From a virus, in IMG/VR virus record IMGVR_UViG_3300017917_002792, positions 1-22,789 of that record: a DNA stretch of 22,789 bases, one strand, 5' to 3'. Shown here in pieces: positions 1 to 6,440 of the stretch. Positions within the stretch are counted from its first letter, which is position 1, and every line of letters begins with the position of its first letter. Below the pieces are notes generated by a model. It was not told where the DNA came from, did no database searches, and saw only the letters and a list, made by a program, of their open reading frames with translations. The position numbers were made by a program, and so were the translations under genes.

Positions 1-340
1 AAGACATTACGGATTGTGAAATTAGTAATCTCTGTCTTCAGTAAATGACAAACCTGTGGGGCGTAAGTAATAAGTCATTAATAGCTAATCCTATTAAGTA
101 ATCGGCTCTTGATTAGAAGAGTGCTTATTATGATCGTGCAGACGTAAAAATCAGGTATTCCAATAAGAATAGTTTGACAGCTACTCTGATTATGAAGTAA
201 AACTGTGAGAGAGTCATAAAAACCGTTTTCCAGTAGTTATTTCTACGACGTAATAAACAAAGGTATGTATATTATACTGTAATATAATGTACATTAATGA
301 CAAGATTAAGCGTAATCTTATTTGATTTTATTTGACAAAA
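1..340 (+). ncRNA. 3' part of a structured non-coding region
   Basis: No credible ORF is present. The strand folds repeatedly: AAGACA at 1-6 pairs with TGTCTT at 33-38 around an inner ATTAC/GTAAT helix. AATGAC and GTCATT (about 45-79) close a second domain. CTCTT/AAGAG forms a hairpin near 106-121. Positions 266-276 pair with 283-293 as an 11-bp helix with one G-T wobble and a six-base loop. The heptamer TAAGTAA occurs at 64-70 and 95-101. This looks like the end of a structured RNA that begins before the window. The strand is inferred from the terminator-like hairpin at its right end and from the gene direction. The RNA family was not recognised. Confidence 0.5.
302..334 (+). terminator. terminator-like hairpin after the first structured region
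   Basis: AAGATTA at 302-308 pairs perfectly with TAATCTT at 313-319 around the loop AGCG, and a T-rich run follows. The stem is AT-rich and the T run is broken by G and A, so it would be a weak intrinsic terminator. It sits where the structured region gives way to the first gene's promoter. Confidence 0.4.
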
Positions 341-352
341 ATCCTATATTTA
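321..352 (+). promoter_or_regulatory. candidate Bacteroidetes-type promoter
   Basis: TTTG at 321-324 is followed after 20 bases by TATATTTA at 345-352. This fits the Bacteroidetes primary sigma layout (TTTG near -33, TAnnTTTG near -7) except for the last base. It lies about 50 bases before the start codon at 404. Confidence 0.4.
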
Positions 353-403
353 CAGATATAGGTCGTCCTCAAAGTATTAAAAATTAATCAATAATGTATA
401 AAA

Positions 404-622
404 ATGAAAAAATTATTACTAAGATTAGCTAATTGGTTAGCTAAAATTGCATCAAATAATGTGAAATTATCACAAATTGATGCTGAAATTCTATGTCTTA
501 GACATGGTCATTTGTGGTCATCTAGTTTTAAACCAGGTGAAGAGATAAATAAACCTATTAAAGATAGAGTTTATTGTAGAAGATGTAACAAAATATACTC
601 TGAAACAGTATATAAAAAATAA
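404..622 (+). CDS. small zinc-ribbon-like protein, function unknown
   Basis: This is a 72-residue protein. The first 17 residues form a basic amphipathic helix. Residues 31-36 give C-x4-H (Cys31, His36) followed by LW, and residues 58-61 give C-x2-C in YCRRC. That arrangement suggests one bound zinc in a small ribbon, a design common among short phage proteins. ATG404 is preceded by ATCAA at 387-391, part of a leader shared by several genes here, and there is no Shine-Dalgarno sequence. It opens the first gene group, 25 bases before the next gene. A nucleic-acid or host-protein binding role is only a guess. Confidence 0.75.
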   Translation: MKKLLLRLANWLAKIASNNVKLSQIDAEILCLRHGHLWSSSFKPGEEINKPIKDRVYCRRCNKIYSETVYKK

Positions 623-626
623 TCAT

Positions 627-645
627 TAACTTAAAAATTTATCAA
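627..645 (+). promoter_or_regulatory. shared leader motif before gene 648
   Basis: TAACTTA at 627-633 is followed by ATCAA at 641-645, directly in front of ATG648. The same two elements occur before 1511, 6441, 10285, 11693, 12233 and 18807. It could be a promoter -7 box plus an A-rich translation leader. Confidence 0.35.
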
Positions 646-647
646 AA

Positions 648-1052
648 ATGAAATTAATTATTATCGCAGTTCCTGACAATGTTAAAGATAAAACAGTAGC
701 TAACGCTTTAAATAAAGCCTTTAACGAACTAAAAATCGTCAGTAAGCTAAATATATTACAGCCTACCGATATTGAATGTGTAAACAAAGAAGATATAGTA
801 GAAGAAGTAGATAGAAAATATATTGATACTCTTCATAACATAATTAAAGTAGTATCAGCTGGTAAAATACTAGATGCTTCTAAATTTGAGTTCTCTTTAA
901 TGGTAAATATAGCAAAAGGTAAGATAGAAATGAATATATTAAAGTATATTAGTGAGTATACACCTAATACTATTACTTTAGAATATCTTAAAACTACAGC
1001 ATTAACTGCTATAATAAGTATCATTAAAGATGTATATGGTAATTTAAAGTAA
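648..1052 (+). CDS. hypothetical protein, 134 aa
   Basis: This is a 134-residue protein of unknown function. Residues 1-8 look like a buried beta strand. The rest alternates charged helices with a hydrophobic C-terminal segment near residues 105-130 (AL.AIISIIKDVYG) that looks helical rather than membrane-spanning. No catalytic motif or cysteine cluster was seen. ATG648 directly follows the shared ATCAA leader. Codon use is AT-rich like the neighbours. It lies in the same group as the small proteins at 404 and 1057 and is probably co-transcribed with them. Confidence 0.7.
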   Translation: MKLIIIAVPDNVKDKTVANALNKAFNELKIVSKLNILQPTDIECVNKEDIVEEVDRKYIDTLHNIIKVVSAGKILDASKFEFSLMVNIAKGKIEMNILKYISEYTPNTITLEYLKTTALTAIISIIKDVYGNLK

Positions 1053-1056
1053 AATT

Positions 1057-1134
1057 ATGGGCAAGACATATAAGGAGAGTAAGAAACCAAAAGATGAGGA
1101 TTCTTATAAAAAGAAACCAAAACATTCTAAATGA
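1057..1134 (+). CDS. basic 25-residue micro-protein
   Basis: The ORF has 25 codons plus TGA and starts five bases after the stop of the preceding gene. The product is almost all charged or polar (10 Lys, plus Asp, Glu and Ser) and contains KKPK twice, at about residues 9-12 and 19-22. Such lysine-rich peptides often bind nucleic acid, but nothing here shows that directly. The close spacing to the upstream gene and the in-phase layout argue for a real gene. The short length leaves doubt. Confidence 0.45.
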   Translation: MGKTYKESKKPKDEDSYKKKPKHSK

Positions 1135-1159
1135 CACCTTATAATAGAAGACAAAAGTA

Positions 1160-1300
1160 ATGAATTTAATAGGAACTACAAATACCGTTAGAGCTACAAA
1201 AGCTTTAATGATTAAGAACGATTGTCCTTTAACGTGTAAAAAGGATTATTGTGACGAATGCCCATTTAGAAAAAATTCTAAAAAGGTAACAAAGAATTAG
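1160..1300 (+). CDS. small Cys4 protein, 46 aa
   Basis: The ORF encodes 46 residues and ends in TAG. Residues 22-34 hold C-x3-C-x4-C-x2-C (Cys22, 26, 31, 34), a plausible zinc-binding knuckle, followed by a lysine-rich tail. It lies 25 bases after the preceding micro-gene and belongs to the same group. It is one of only three genes here that stop with TAG. Reading through would add seven codons before TAA. The four spaced cysteines make a chance ORF unlikely. The function is unknown. Confidence 0.6.
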   Translation: MNLIGTTNTVRATKALMIKNDCPLTCKKDYCDECPFRKNSKKVTKN

Positions 1301-1486
1301 TTAGTTATAATTCCAAACCCCTAAAGACGTCTAAGAATGAGAGTCTATGGACCATTAAAATGTTCGGTCGACCACTAGTAATAGTGTTTATGTGAAGGAA
1401 AAGGGAAAGCTATGAATAAGACGCATAAATAAATAGCAGCTAACTTTTATGGATAAAAGCCATATGATAAAATAAAATCAAGTTAT
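1301..1486 (+). ncRNA. short structured intergenic region
   Basis: No ORF is present. CACTA at 1373-1377 and TAGTG at 1382-1386 form a hairpin capped by GTAA, a GNRA tetraloop. GACC/GGTC helices flank it, GCTAT/ATAGC (about 1410-1435) encloses a further domain, and CTTTTAT/ATAAAAG near 1445-1460 is an inverted repeat with almost no loop. The density of pairing suggests a small structured RNA or a 5' leader for the gene at 1511. No known family was recognised. Confidence 0.35.
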
Positions 1487-1503
1487 TAACATTTTAAAAT
1501 CAA
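1487..1503 (+). promoter_or_regulatory. shared leader motif before gene 1511
   Basis: TAACATTT at 1487-1494 and ATCAA at 1499-1503 precede ATG1511. This is the same pair of elements as before other block-opening genes. Confidence 0.35.
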
Positions 1504-1510
1504 AAGAAAA

Positions 1511-1978
1511 ATGAAAAATTTAAATGTATTAGTAGGAAATCAGTTTGCAACAGTTAAGAGTGAAGAATTCAATCCAGATGCAGTAGCAGCAGGAGTAGAC
1601 AACTTTAGCAAGCCTAACGCTGATATAATGAAAGAAATTGAAGAGGAAGAAGCAAAACGTGTACGTGACGCTCAAAAGAACGCAGCTAAAATACAGCTCC
1701 AGAAAGATTCTTATGATCAAGAGTACGAAGTACTTAAGAATCGTAAGGATAAAGCTATCTTCAATGCAAATAACGAAGCTACAAAAGCTCGTACTGAAGA
1801 AAATAATCGCTTTAAAGCTGGCGAAGTTCTAGTTGAAGATCATAAAGCTAAGCTTGATGATATCATTGAAACTCGTGATAAAGCTATAAATAAAGCAGAG
1901 AAAGAATTCAGTACGGCAGTTGGAAAACTTCGTGAGAAGAATCCTGATGGTTACTCACGTAGCTATCGTGGTTGGTAA
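1511..1978 (+). CDS. coiled-coil-like protein, 155 aa
   Basis: This is a 155-residue, strongly charged protein of unknown function. Residues 1-35 form a less ordered N-terminus. Residues about 37-140 are rich in Glu, Lys, Arg and Ala with very few helix breakers, as expected for one or two long helices or a coiled-coil hairpin. The C-terminal residues SRSYRGW are aromatic and basic, a possible exposed peptide. There is no signal peptide or cysteine. GC content is slightly above that of the neighbours. It stands alone between two structured non-coding regions, so an RNA-binding or RNA-packaging role is conceivable but unproven. Confidence 0.7.
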   Translation: MKNLNVLVGNQFATVKSEEFNPDAVAAGVDNFSKPNADIMKEIEEEEAKRVRDAQKNAAKIQLQKDSYDQEYEVLKNRKDKAIFNANNEATKARTEENNRFKAGEVLVEDHKAKLDDIIETRDKAINKAEKEFSTAVGKLREKNPDGYSRSYRGW

Positions 1979-2622
1979 TAATATTACCTAAGATTCACTA
2001 TTATTCACTATAACAGATCTCGTGCCTTGTGCCAATGATTTAAAAAGCAGAACCTCTTAAAGTCGCGTTGCAGAATTGCATAAATCGTAAATACTTGTGT
2101 CAGTATGCAAGTTATAGTGAATATTTTCTTATTTTCTGATTTTTTTAAGTAACACAGCAAGTGCCTTGTGCCAGTCTGGTAATAGCTATATAACCTATTA
2201 CAGTTACTAGTCCATTGGACGAAAAATAATTGACAATTCAAATTGTAAGTATATAAGTGTCTTGTACCCCTTAGTTCAATTGAGTCCCGCAAGGTGAGCA
2301 CTTGCTAAGATATATACACATTCAATGTTTGATATAATTTAAGAATAAAAAATAAGTGCCTTGTGCCTTATAATCAACAGTAATAATAGTTGCTATAGCT
2401 TAGATGTATAGTTGAGATTATAATATTGTTTATTCTTTTTAATAAGTATGGTAAGCTTGATCGCTTACTATACTACTACGTCCTGCCAGATGAAGTTAAC
2501 CAATCACTTTAGTATTGGTAAGGTATATAGACTTTGATCGGTCTATATACCGCTATATGACTGTTAGGTTATATTATAGTTGTTAAGACGAGGGTTCGAC
2601 TCCCTCATACTCCACTATAAAT
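1979..2622 (+). ncRNA. large structured non-coding RNA region
   Basis: About 640 bases without a credible ORF. A 13-bp perfect helix (2002-2014 with 2111-2123) closes a 96-base domain. Further helices are 2179-2185/2195-2201, 2369-2378/2411-2422 (10 bp with a two-base bulge), 2445-2456/2463-2474 (12 bp, one wobble), 2499-2504/2514-2519 and 2522-2532/2541-2551 (11 bp, perfect). It carries four copies of a 12-base repeat and ends with a T-arm-like hairpin at 2590-2606. Helices this long are not expected by chance in such numbers. Size and style resemble phage giant RNAs such as ROOL or GOLLD, but no family was assigned. The strand is inferred. Confidence 0.55.
2022..2367 (+). repeat. four interspersed copies of GTGCCTTGTGCC
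   Basis: Exact copies lie at 2022-2033, 2161-2172 and 2356-2367. A copy with two changes (GTGTCTTGTACC) is at 2257-2268. Starts are 139, 96 and 99 bases apart. The unit itself is GTGCC-TT-GTGCC. The last three copies are preceded by AA; the fourth sits inside an ATAAG/CTTAT hairpin loop, and GCAAGTGC around the second copy can pair with GCACTTGC near 2298-2305. The spacing is too irregular and the unit too short for CRISPR. Confidence 0.7.
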
Positions 2623-2626
2623 GGAG
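2590..2626 (+). ncRNA. tRNA T-arm-like hairpin plus adjoining hairpin
   Basis: GAGGG (2590-2594), the loop TTCGACT and CCCTC (2602-2606) form a textbook tRNA T arm. ATACTCC and A follow, as a 3' acceptor strand and discriminator would. No matching GGAGTAT strand exists upstream. Instead CTCCA (2610-2614) pairs with TGGAG (2622-2626) around the seven-base loop CTATAAA. It is either a tRNA remnant or part of the structured RNA. Confidence 0.4.
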
Positions 2627-2644
2627 CCGACACTGAAAATATAA

Positions 2645-2791
2645 GCGTAGGAATATCAGGGTGTGTCCATCTACGCATTATGGGGTATTTTGGTATTGAT
2701 TAGCAATAAATTAATATAAATAGGTCATATAAAAGTCAGAAATGACAATTTTATAGTTTCAGATTACACTCGCATAGCTGCGTAAGTAATC
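2645..2791 (+). ncRNA. run of stable hairpins
   Basis: GCGTAG (2645-2650) pairs with CTACGC (2671-2676). TATAAAAGTCA (2728-2738) pairs with TGAC and TTTTATA (2743-2755) around a GAAA tetraloop with a two-base bulge. GATTAC (2762-2767) pairs with GTAATC (2786-2791) around an inner CGCA/TGCG helix, with TAAGTAA spanning the 3' side. This continues the structured region before the tRNA-like element. Confidence 0.45.
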
Positions 2792-2842
2792 CAGAGTAGT
2801 GAGAACCTCCTCTGTTAAAGAAGATACTACGTATCAGTTCTC

Positions 2843-2909
2843 TGTAGGATCAGCTAACTGGATAAGCTACTCGATAAGAGTAATGGAGGTTCAACTCCTC
2901 CTCCTACAA
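2843..2909 (+). ncRNA. tRNA-like element with a shortened anticodon arm
   Basis: A perfect 7-bp acceptor stem (TGTAGGA with TCCTACA), a D arm (AGCT, loop AACTGGATA, AGCT) and a perfect T arm (GGAGG, TTCAACT, CCTCC) are all present, with A as discriminator. The anticodon arm is only ACTC-GATAA-GAGT, a 4-bp stem with a five-base loop, so the whole is 67 bases instead of about 73. It cannot be read as a normal decoding tRNA. RNase P or RNase Z could still recognise the acceptor and T arms. It ends 27 bases before the start codon at 2937. Confidence 0.6.
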
Positions 2910-2936
2910 CTAATATTAATTTAATCAATAAATAAA

Positions 2937-3380
2937 ATGGAAAAAAATGTATTTCAATATTTTCGTGGTAATGAAGAACACGGAAATAAATTAATTAAAG
3001 TTCTTGAAGAACTAGGTGGTAAAAATAGTTTTGGTCATGGTGGTAAAGATTCTGATTGTTATTATTATATAGATATTGAAGGAACTATAGTATGCCTAGA
3101 TGTTTGTGAAGGTCCTAATTTAGATTGGCTTCTTAATAATTATAAAGAAATAATTCTAACAGATTTAGAAGAATATGATTTTCAACCTTTTGATAAAATA
3201 TTAGTAAGAGATGATGAAAATACATCATGGAGTGTAGATTTATTTACTAGTTATGCGAAAAATAGACCTGAACTAGAGAATGACTATAAATTAAATTTTC
3301 CTATTATTGGATTAAGAGCAGATTGGAAAATAGCAATACCTTATAATGAAGATACCAAACATTTATTAAATACTATTTAA
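2937..3380 (+). CDS. phage protein with a PFDKxLVRD...W...IPYNExTKHLL domain
   Basis: This is a 147-residue protein. From about residue 80 it reads FQPFDKILVRDD, then W and LF, and near the C-terminus DWKIAIPYNEDTKHLLNT. From memory, this PFDKVLVRD / IPYN-TKHLLGT pattern recurs in many Bacteroidales phage and mobile-element proteins of unknown role, which supports a Bacteroidales host. The N-terminal half (residues 1-75) is acidic, with a short GGKNSFGHGGKDSD stretch. ATCAA at 2924-2928 lies before ATG2937. It is the first gene of an eight-gene operon of short overlapping ORFs. Confidence 0.75.
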   Translation: MEKNVFQYFRGNEEHGNKLIKVLEELGGKNSFGHGGKDSDCYYYIDIEGTIVCLDVCEGPNLDWLLNNYKEIILTDLEEYDFQPFDKILVRDDENTSWSVDLFTSYAKNRPELENDYKLNFPIIGLRADWKIAIPYNEDTKHLLNTI

Positions 3381-3381
3381 A

Positions 3382-3549
3382 ATGGAAACAAAAGAATTTG
3401 ACAGATTACCTACTGCAGAATCAATAAATTCTGCATTGCTCATACTAAAATCTAAGAAAGATAAAGACTTTAGATTAGTTACTATAATTGCACATCCTTG
3501 TGGTAAAGAGCTTCATTATACTGCTTACTTTGAAATGATACTACAATAA
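3382..3549 (+). CDS. hypothetical protein, 55 aa
   Basis: The ORF encodes 55 residues. ATG3382 follows the preceding stop codon by one base and its TAA overlaps the next ATG (TAATG). This tight coupling is strong evidence for a real gene. The product has an amphipathic helix (residues about 12-27) followed by two beta-like segments ending FEMILQ. One cysteine is present and there is no recognisable motif. The function is unknown. Confidence 0.65.
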   Translation: METKEFDRLPTAESINSALLILKSKKDKDFRLVTIIAHPCGKELHYTAYFEMILQ

Positions 3550-3755
3550 TGAGGACTGAAAAGCAGAAACAAAGTTTTAGTAGAAACTTTAGTATTTTAT
3601 TATTAACAGGAATATCTTCTAATTTACATTTAATTCGTGCTAAGTGTAAAGATAGAAATATAAGAATGATCTTATATAATGTTATCTCAGAAATAGAGTT
3701 ACTATTATATTATATAAAAAAAACTAATTATGAATCGTGGAAGACATTCAAGTAA
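3549..3755 (+). CDS. hypothetical protein, 68 aa
   Basis: This 68-residue protein starts in the TAATG overlap with the preceding gene and overlaps the next gene by 26 bases. It is basic at the N-terminus (residues 1-12, Lys/Arg/Gln-rich), then mostly helical with hydrophobic stretches (LLLTG and IELLLYYIKK) too short or charged to be clear membrane helices. It is unrecognised. Position in a coupled gene series is the main evidence. Confidence 0.6.
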   Translation: MRTEKQKQSFSRNFSILLLTGISSNLHLIRAKCKDRNIRMILYNVISEIELLLYYIKKTNYESWKTFK

Positions 3756-3975
3756 AGTTTCAATATTACTAAGAGGTGATTTAGGTAAATTATCAAGTTT
3801 ACCAAAAGAAATATTACTTCGTATACTAGAAATACGAAGAGAACAAACTGGTAATTATGATTTTGGAAATTTACTTACAGAGCCAGTAGCTAGTGCATAC
3901 GTGGGTGGATTTACTTGGAATATAACTAAAGAAGGGCAAGAATATTGGGCAAGAAGGTTAAATAAATTAAGATGA
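3730..3975 (+). CDS. hypothetical protein, 81 aa
   Basis: This 81-residue protein is translationally coupled at both ends: it starts inside the preceding gene, and its TGA lies in an ATGA overlap with the next. Residues 15-40 (LLRGDLGKLSSLPKEILLRILEIRRE) contain a predicted helical pair; the C-terminal part ends with GFTWNITKEGQEYWARRLNKLR, a winged-helix-like tail. DNA binding is possible but not shown. No family was recognised. Confidence 0.65.
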   Translation: MNRGRHSSKVSILLRGDLGKLSSLPKEILLRILEIRREQTGNYDFGNLLTEPVASAYVGGFTWNITKEGQEYWARRLNKLR

Positions 3976-4277
3976 GTTTAAAATTAGCAATAAGAGATTA
4001 CATTCCTTTTGAATGGGAAGTAGCATTAAAAAGAAAAAAGAAATTAAATCTTTTTATTGAATTCGTATATCTATCTTTACCAGATTATATGAAAGGTAAA
4101 AATGGATTTAAGGACGGAGTACTTAGAATAAAATATATCTTTAAACATTATCAACTTAAAGATTGTTTTTTACTAGAAAAAGTATGTATACTAAAAGACC
4201 TTGATATTTCAGAATATCGTAAAATATGGGATGAGATTAACAATGATATTGAAATAATTAAATTTAATAGCTTATAA
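3972..4277 (+). CDS. hypothetical protein, 101 aa
   Basis: This 101-residue protein begins in a 4-base ATGA overlap with the gene before it and ends three bases before the next. It is rich in Lys, Phe, Tyr and Leu and probably all-helical. The basic run KRKKK lies near residues 20-25. No motif was recognised. Base composition matches the neighbours, so there is no sign of separate transfer. Confidence 0.65.
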   Translation: MSLKLAIRDYIPFEWEVALKRKKKLNLFIEFVYLSLPDYMKGKNGFKDGVLRIKYIFKHYQLKDCFLLEKVCILKDLDISEYRKIWDEINNDIEIIKFNSL

Positions 4278-4280
4278 AAA

Positions 4281-4490
4281 ATGGAGATAATTCAGTACGT
4301 AAAATGGACAATACCTGGTGAGAAAGATAAATTTTTCAATCTAGCAGTTCAATATAAAGAAGATGCTGATTTAAAGAAAGCAATAATGGAAGAATTTCAT
4401 TTAAAATCATTTGATGCTACAACATTAATGATTCGCTTTAGAAACAAAATCAAACAAGTTAGAAATCAAAATTTAGTAAATCATGAGTAA
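4281..4490 (+). CDS. hypothetical protein, 69 aa
   Basis: The ORF encodes 69 residues with an N-terminal beta-type segment (IIQYVKWTIP) and a basic helical C-terminus. It overlaps the next gene by eight bases, so translation is probably coupled. Nothing in the sequence identifies a function. It is part of the 2937-5390 operon. Confidence 0.6.
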   Translation: MEIIQYVKWTIPGEKDKFFNLAVQYKEDADLKKAIMEEFHLKSFDATTLMIRFRNKIKQVRNQNLVNHE

Positions 4491-4971
4491 AGAATTACAA
4501 GCAGGAATGTGGATTGCACAAGGTCCTGAGATGGATATTCTTGTAGTTTTACAAGGTAAAGCTCCAATGTTAGAATTCGTAAGTGGATTAGATTTAAATT
4601 CCTTTAAAAGAGGAAAAGTAAAGATTCTATCAAAAGAATCAAGAGAAATTCAGGAAATACTTATGTATCCTGAAAAGTATATATTTGAATATCCTAGTGT
4701 TAGCCAAGCAATAGATAATATTGATGGACTAGGAAAAACTACATTTCAATCAGTTCCTGTTGACACTGAAAGGGACAAAGATGTTATGGATTACTATCTA
4801 AACAAAGCTATACCTACGAAAAGAATGAGGTATACTAATGAAAAAGAAGTAATAAGTACTGCAGTTAATATGACAGCTATATATATTAAAAATAAATATA
4901 GTTTAACATTAGGGCAAGCACTAACAATGATGGCTAAACTACAAAAAGCATTAGCTAAATCTAGGCAGTAA
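4483..4971 (+). CDS. hypothetical protein, 162 aa
   Basis: This 162-residue protein is the largest of this operon. Residues 1-65 look beta-rich (MWIAQGPEMDILVVLQG, then VKILSKES). Residues about 120-160 form a helical region ending LTLGQALTMMAKLQKALAKSR. There is no catalytic motif, signal peptide or membrane helix. It overlaps both neighbours (eight bases before, TAATG after). The function is unknown. Confidence 0.65.
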   Translation: MSKELQAGMWIAQGPEMDILVVLQGKAPMLEFVSGLDLNSFKRGKVKILSKESREIQEILMYPEKYIFEYPSVSQAIDNIDGLGKTTFQSVPVDTERDKDVMDYYLNKAIPTKRMRYTNEKEVISTAVNMTAIYIKNKYSLTLGQALTMMAKLQKALAKSRQ

Positions 4972-5390
4972 TGAAAGATTTAATCAAAGCTTTAAATAAT
5001 GAGCTAGATGATAACTATAAATTCAATCACATAACTATTCTACCTTGTTATACCAGCTATATAGACGACAGTATATTAAGTAGAGACGTCACTTGGTGTA
5101 CACCTATCATAGTGGTAAAATTAGGTACAAATGTGCAGTTAGATAAATTCGTATTATGGGTTAATAATAAACTATTCGCTCATTCGGTAGAATTATTAAA
5201 ATTAGGTAAAACTAATTACTGTACAGAATTAGTTAGACTCAACATAGCTATAACTATGATTGATAAATTTGAATTTATAACTAAAGCAGAAAGAGAAGAA
5301 CTACAAAATAAATTACGTGATACTTATTATAATCGCAAATACCAATTATTAGAGTATTTTTGTAAAGAAATTATAGAACTTCCTTTCTAA
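4971..5390 (+). CDS. hypothetical protein, 139 aa
   Basis: This 139-residue protein is coupled to the preceding gene by TAATG. Beta-type segments near residues 20-55 (HITILPCYTSYIDDS, then TPIIVVKLGT) precede helices with alternating charge. No motif was recognised. It is the last gene of the operon that begins at 2937; an inverted repeat follows seven bases after its stop. Confidence 0.65.
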   Translation: MKDLIKALNNELDDNYKFNHITILPCYTSYIDDSILSRDVTWCTPIIVVKLGTNVQLDKFVLWVNNKLFAHSVELLKLGKTNYCTELVRLNIAITMIDKFEFITKAEREELQNKLRDTYYNRKYQLLEYFCKEIIELPF

Positions 5391-5396
5391 ATTAAA

Positions 5397-5426
5397 GGGT
5401 AGGATATCTTGAACGATTACCTACCC
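5397..5426 (+). promoter_or_regulatory. inverted repeat upstream of the sigma factor
   Basis: GGGTAGG (5397-5403) is exactly complementary to CCTACCC (5420-5426) with 16 bases between. There is no T run after it, so it is not a standard terminator. Located between the operon end and ATG5445, it could be an operator or a leader hairpin for the sigma gene. It overlaps the possible but less likely TTG start at 5409. Confidence 0.4.
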
Positions 5427-5444
5427 GCTATTAAACTTAGTATT

Positions 5445-5990
5445 ATGGATAAAGAAATTATTGATTTAGTTGATAATGCTAAGCAAGGTTCAGAGCGTGC
5501 ATTTAGTAGTCTTTATAACAAGTATAAAACGAGTGTTTGGTTTACTATATATAATGTAGTTAAAAACACTGATGTTGCAGATGATTTAACGTCTGTAGTG
5601 TTTACTAAAGCTTATAAAAAGTTAGAATCATATGTAAATCATATCTCGTTTGAAATGTGGTTAAAGACTATTGCTGTTAATTCTTCTATTGATTATATTA
5701 GAAGAAATAAGAAAGAGCAATTAAATAACTATGTTGATGACGAAGAGTCTACAATCCAATTAGAAGACACTTACAAGTCTCCTGAAGAAGAAATGGTTAT
5801 GAAGGAGCAACTACGAGTTACTCTTGAAACAATCCCAACTCTTAAGAAGAAATATAGAGATTTACTCAATGCTCGTATGGAAGGTCTATCTTATAAAGAG
5901 ATAGGTGAAAAGCTTGCGATTAGTGAATTGGCTGTAAGAAGCCTTTTAAATAAAGCAAGATCTGTATTACGAAAAAAAACAAATTATTAA
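5445..5990 (+). CDS. ECF-type RNA polymerase sigma factor
   Basis: This 181-residue protein has the two domains of an ECF sigma-70 factor. Region 2 lies at about residues 8-90 (AFSSLYNKYK, then DVADDLTSVVFTKAYKKLESY, which binds core RNA polymerase and the -10 box). Region 4 lies at about residues 120-178 (LPTLKKKYRD-like start, then GLSYKEIGEKLAISELAVRSLLNKAR, a helix-turn-helix). ATG5445 was chosen over TTG5409 because it gives the usual ECF start MDKEIIDLVDNAKQG. It probably redirects host RNA polymerase to phage promoters. A small membrane protein follows 14 bases later. Confidence in the family is high; the promoters it reads are unknown. Confidence 0.9.
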   Translation: MDKEIIDLVDNAKQGSERAFSSLYNKYKTSVWFTIYNVVKNTDVADDLTSVVFTKAYKKLESYVNHISFEMWLKTIAVNSSIDYIRRNKKEQLNNYVDDEESTIQLEDTYKSPEEEMVMKEQLRVTLETIPTLKKKYRDLLNARMEGLSYKEIGEKLAISELAVRSLLNKARSVLRKKTNY

Positions 5991-6004
5991 CAAATACTTA
6001 CATT

Positions 6005-6355
6005 ATGTTACAGAGCTTAGTTTATATGCTTATAGCATTAGTAGTGGCTTTTATTATTGCAAGAATAATGAAAGACCATAGAATATTCGTTAGATTAACT
6101 CTAGCGATATTTGTAAGTTTTGTTATGGGTGCTTTTATTAAAGGTTCACTAGTGAATACCAATGATGAAGTATCTTCTCCAGTAATTGAAGCAGTTACTT
6201 ATCCCACATTACAATCATCTAATTTAATGTCGACAGAATTAGATACTACTGTTGTAATGAGTCAGGATATACAAGTACGTGACTCTGCTTCTATTTTACC
6301 AGAAGAAAAGCCTATTAACAAAACAAACAAGCCAGAGATTATAAACGATAGCTGA
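6005..6355 (+). CDS. small two-helix membrane protein
   Basis: This 116-residue protein has two hydrophobic segments, at about residues 3-21 (LVYMLIALVVAFIIARI) and 29-48 (FVRLTLAIFVSFVMGAFI), separated by a short charged loop with DH. The remaining 65 residues are polar with many Ser, Thr, Glu and Pro and probably form a flexible tail on one side of the membrane. It follows the sigma factor by 14 bases and is likely co-transcribed. That order resembles ECF/anti-sigma pairs, but anti-sigma proteins usually carry an N-terminal cytoplasmic domain that is absent here. The role is unknown. Confidence 0.7.
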   Translation: MLQSLVYMLIALVVAFIIARIMKDHRIFVRLTLAIFVSFVMGAFIKGSLVNTNDEVSSPVIEAVTYPTLQSSNLMSTELDTTVVMSQDIQVRDSASILPEEKPINKTNKPEIINDS

Positions 6356-6417
6356 TATTTCTCTTCTTTAAAGTGAATATCAATTATCAAGTATTAACCA
6401 AAATTTTTTTATTTTAA

Positions 6418-6439
6418 TAACTTTAAAAAACATTATCAA
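6418..6439 (+). promoter_or_regulatory. shared leader motif before gene 6441
   Basis: TAACTTTA at 6418-6425 and ATCAA at 6435-6439 lie directly before ATG6441. The stretch TTATTTT just upstream of the box is also found upstream of the box before 18807. It is a candidate promoter -7 element plus translation leader. Confidence 0.4.
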
Positions 6440-6440
6440 A

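Noticed and set aside
2008-2301. 97-codon ORF on the minus strand
   Set aside because: It lies fully across the structured repeats, has no leader motif or neighbours on that strand, and its composition follows the RNA hairpins.
2022-2367. CRISPR-like spaced repeats
   Set aside because: Units are only 12 bases, spacing is 96-139 bases and irregular, one copy is degenerate, and no cas genes are present.
2843-2909. Normal decoding tRNA
   Set aside because: Acceptor, D and T arms are good, but the anticodon loop has five bases on a 4-bp stem and the total length is six bases short.
5409-5444. TTG start for the sigma factor, adding 12 residues
   Set aside because: The extra residues do not resemble ECF N-termini, the TTG lies inside the inverted repeat, and ATG5445 gives the usual start.
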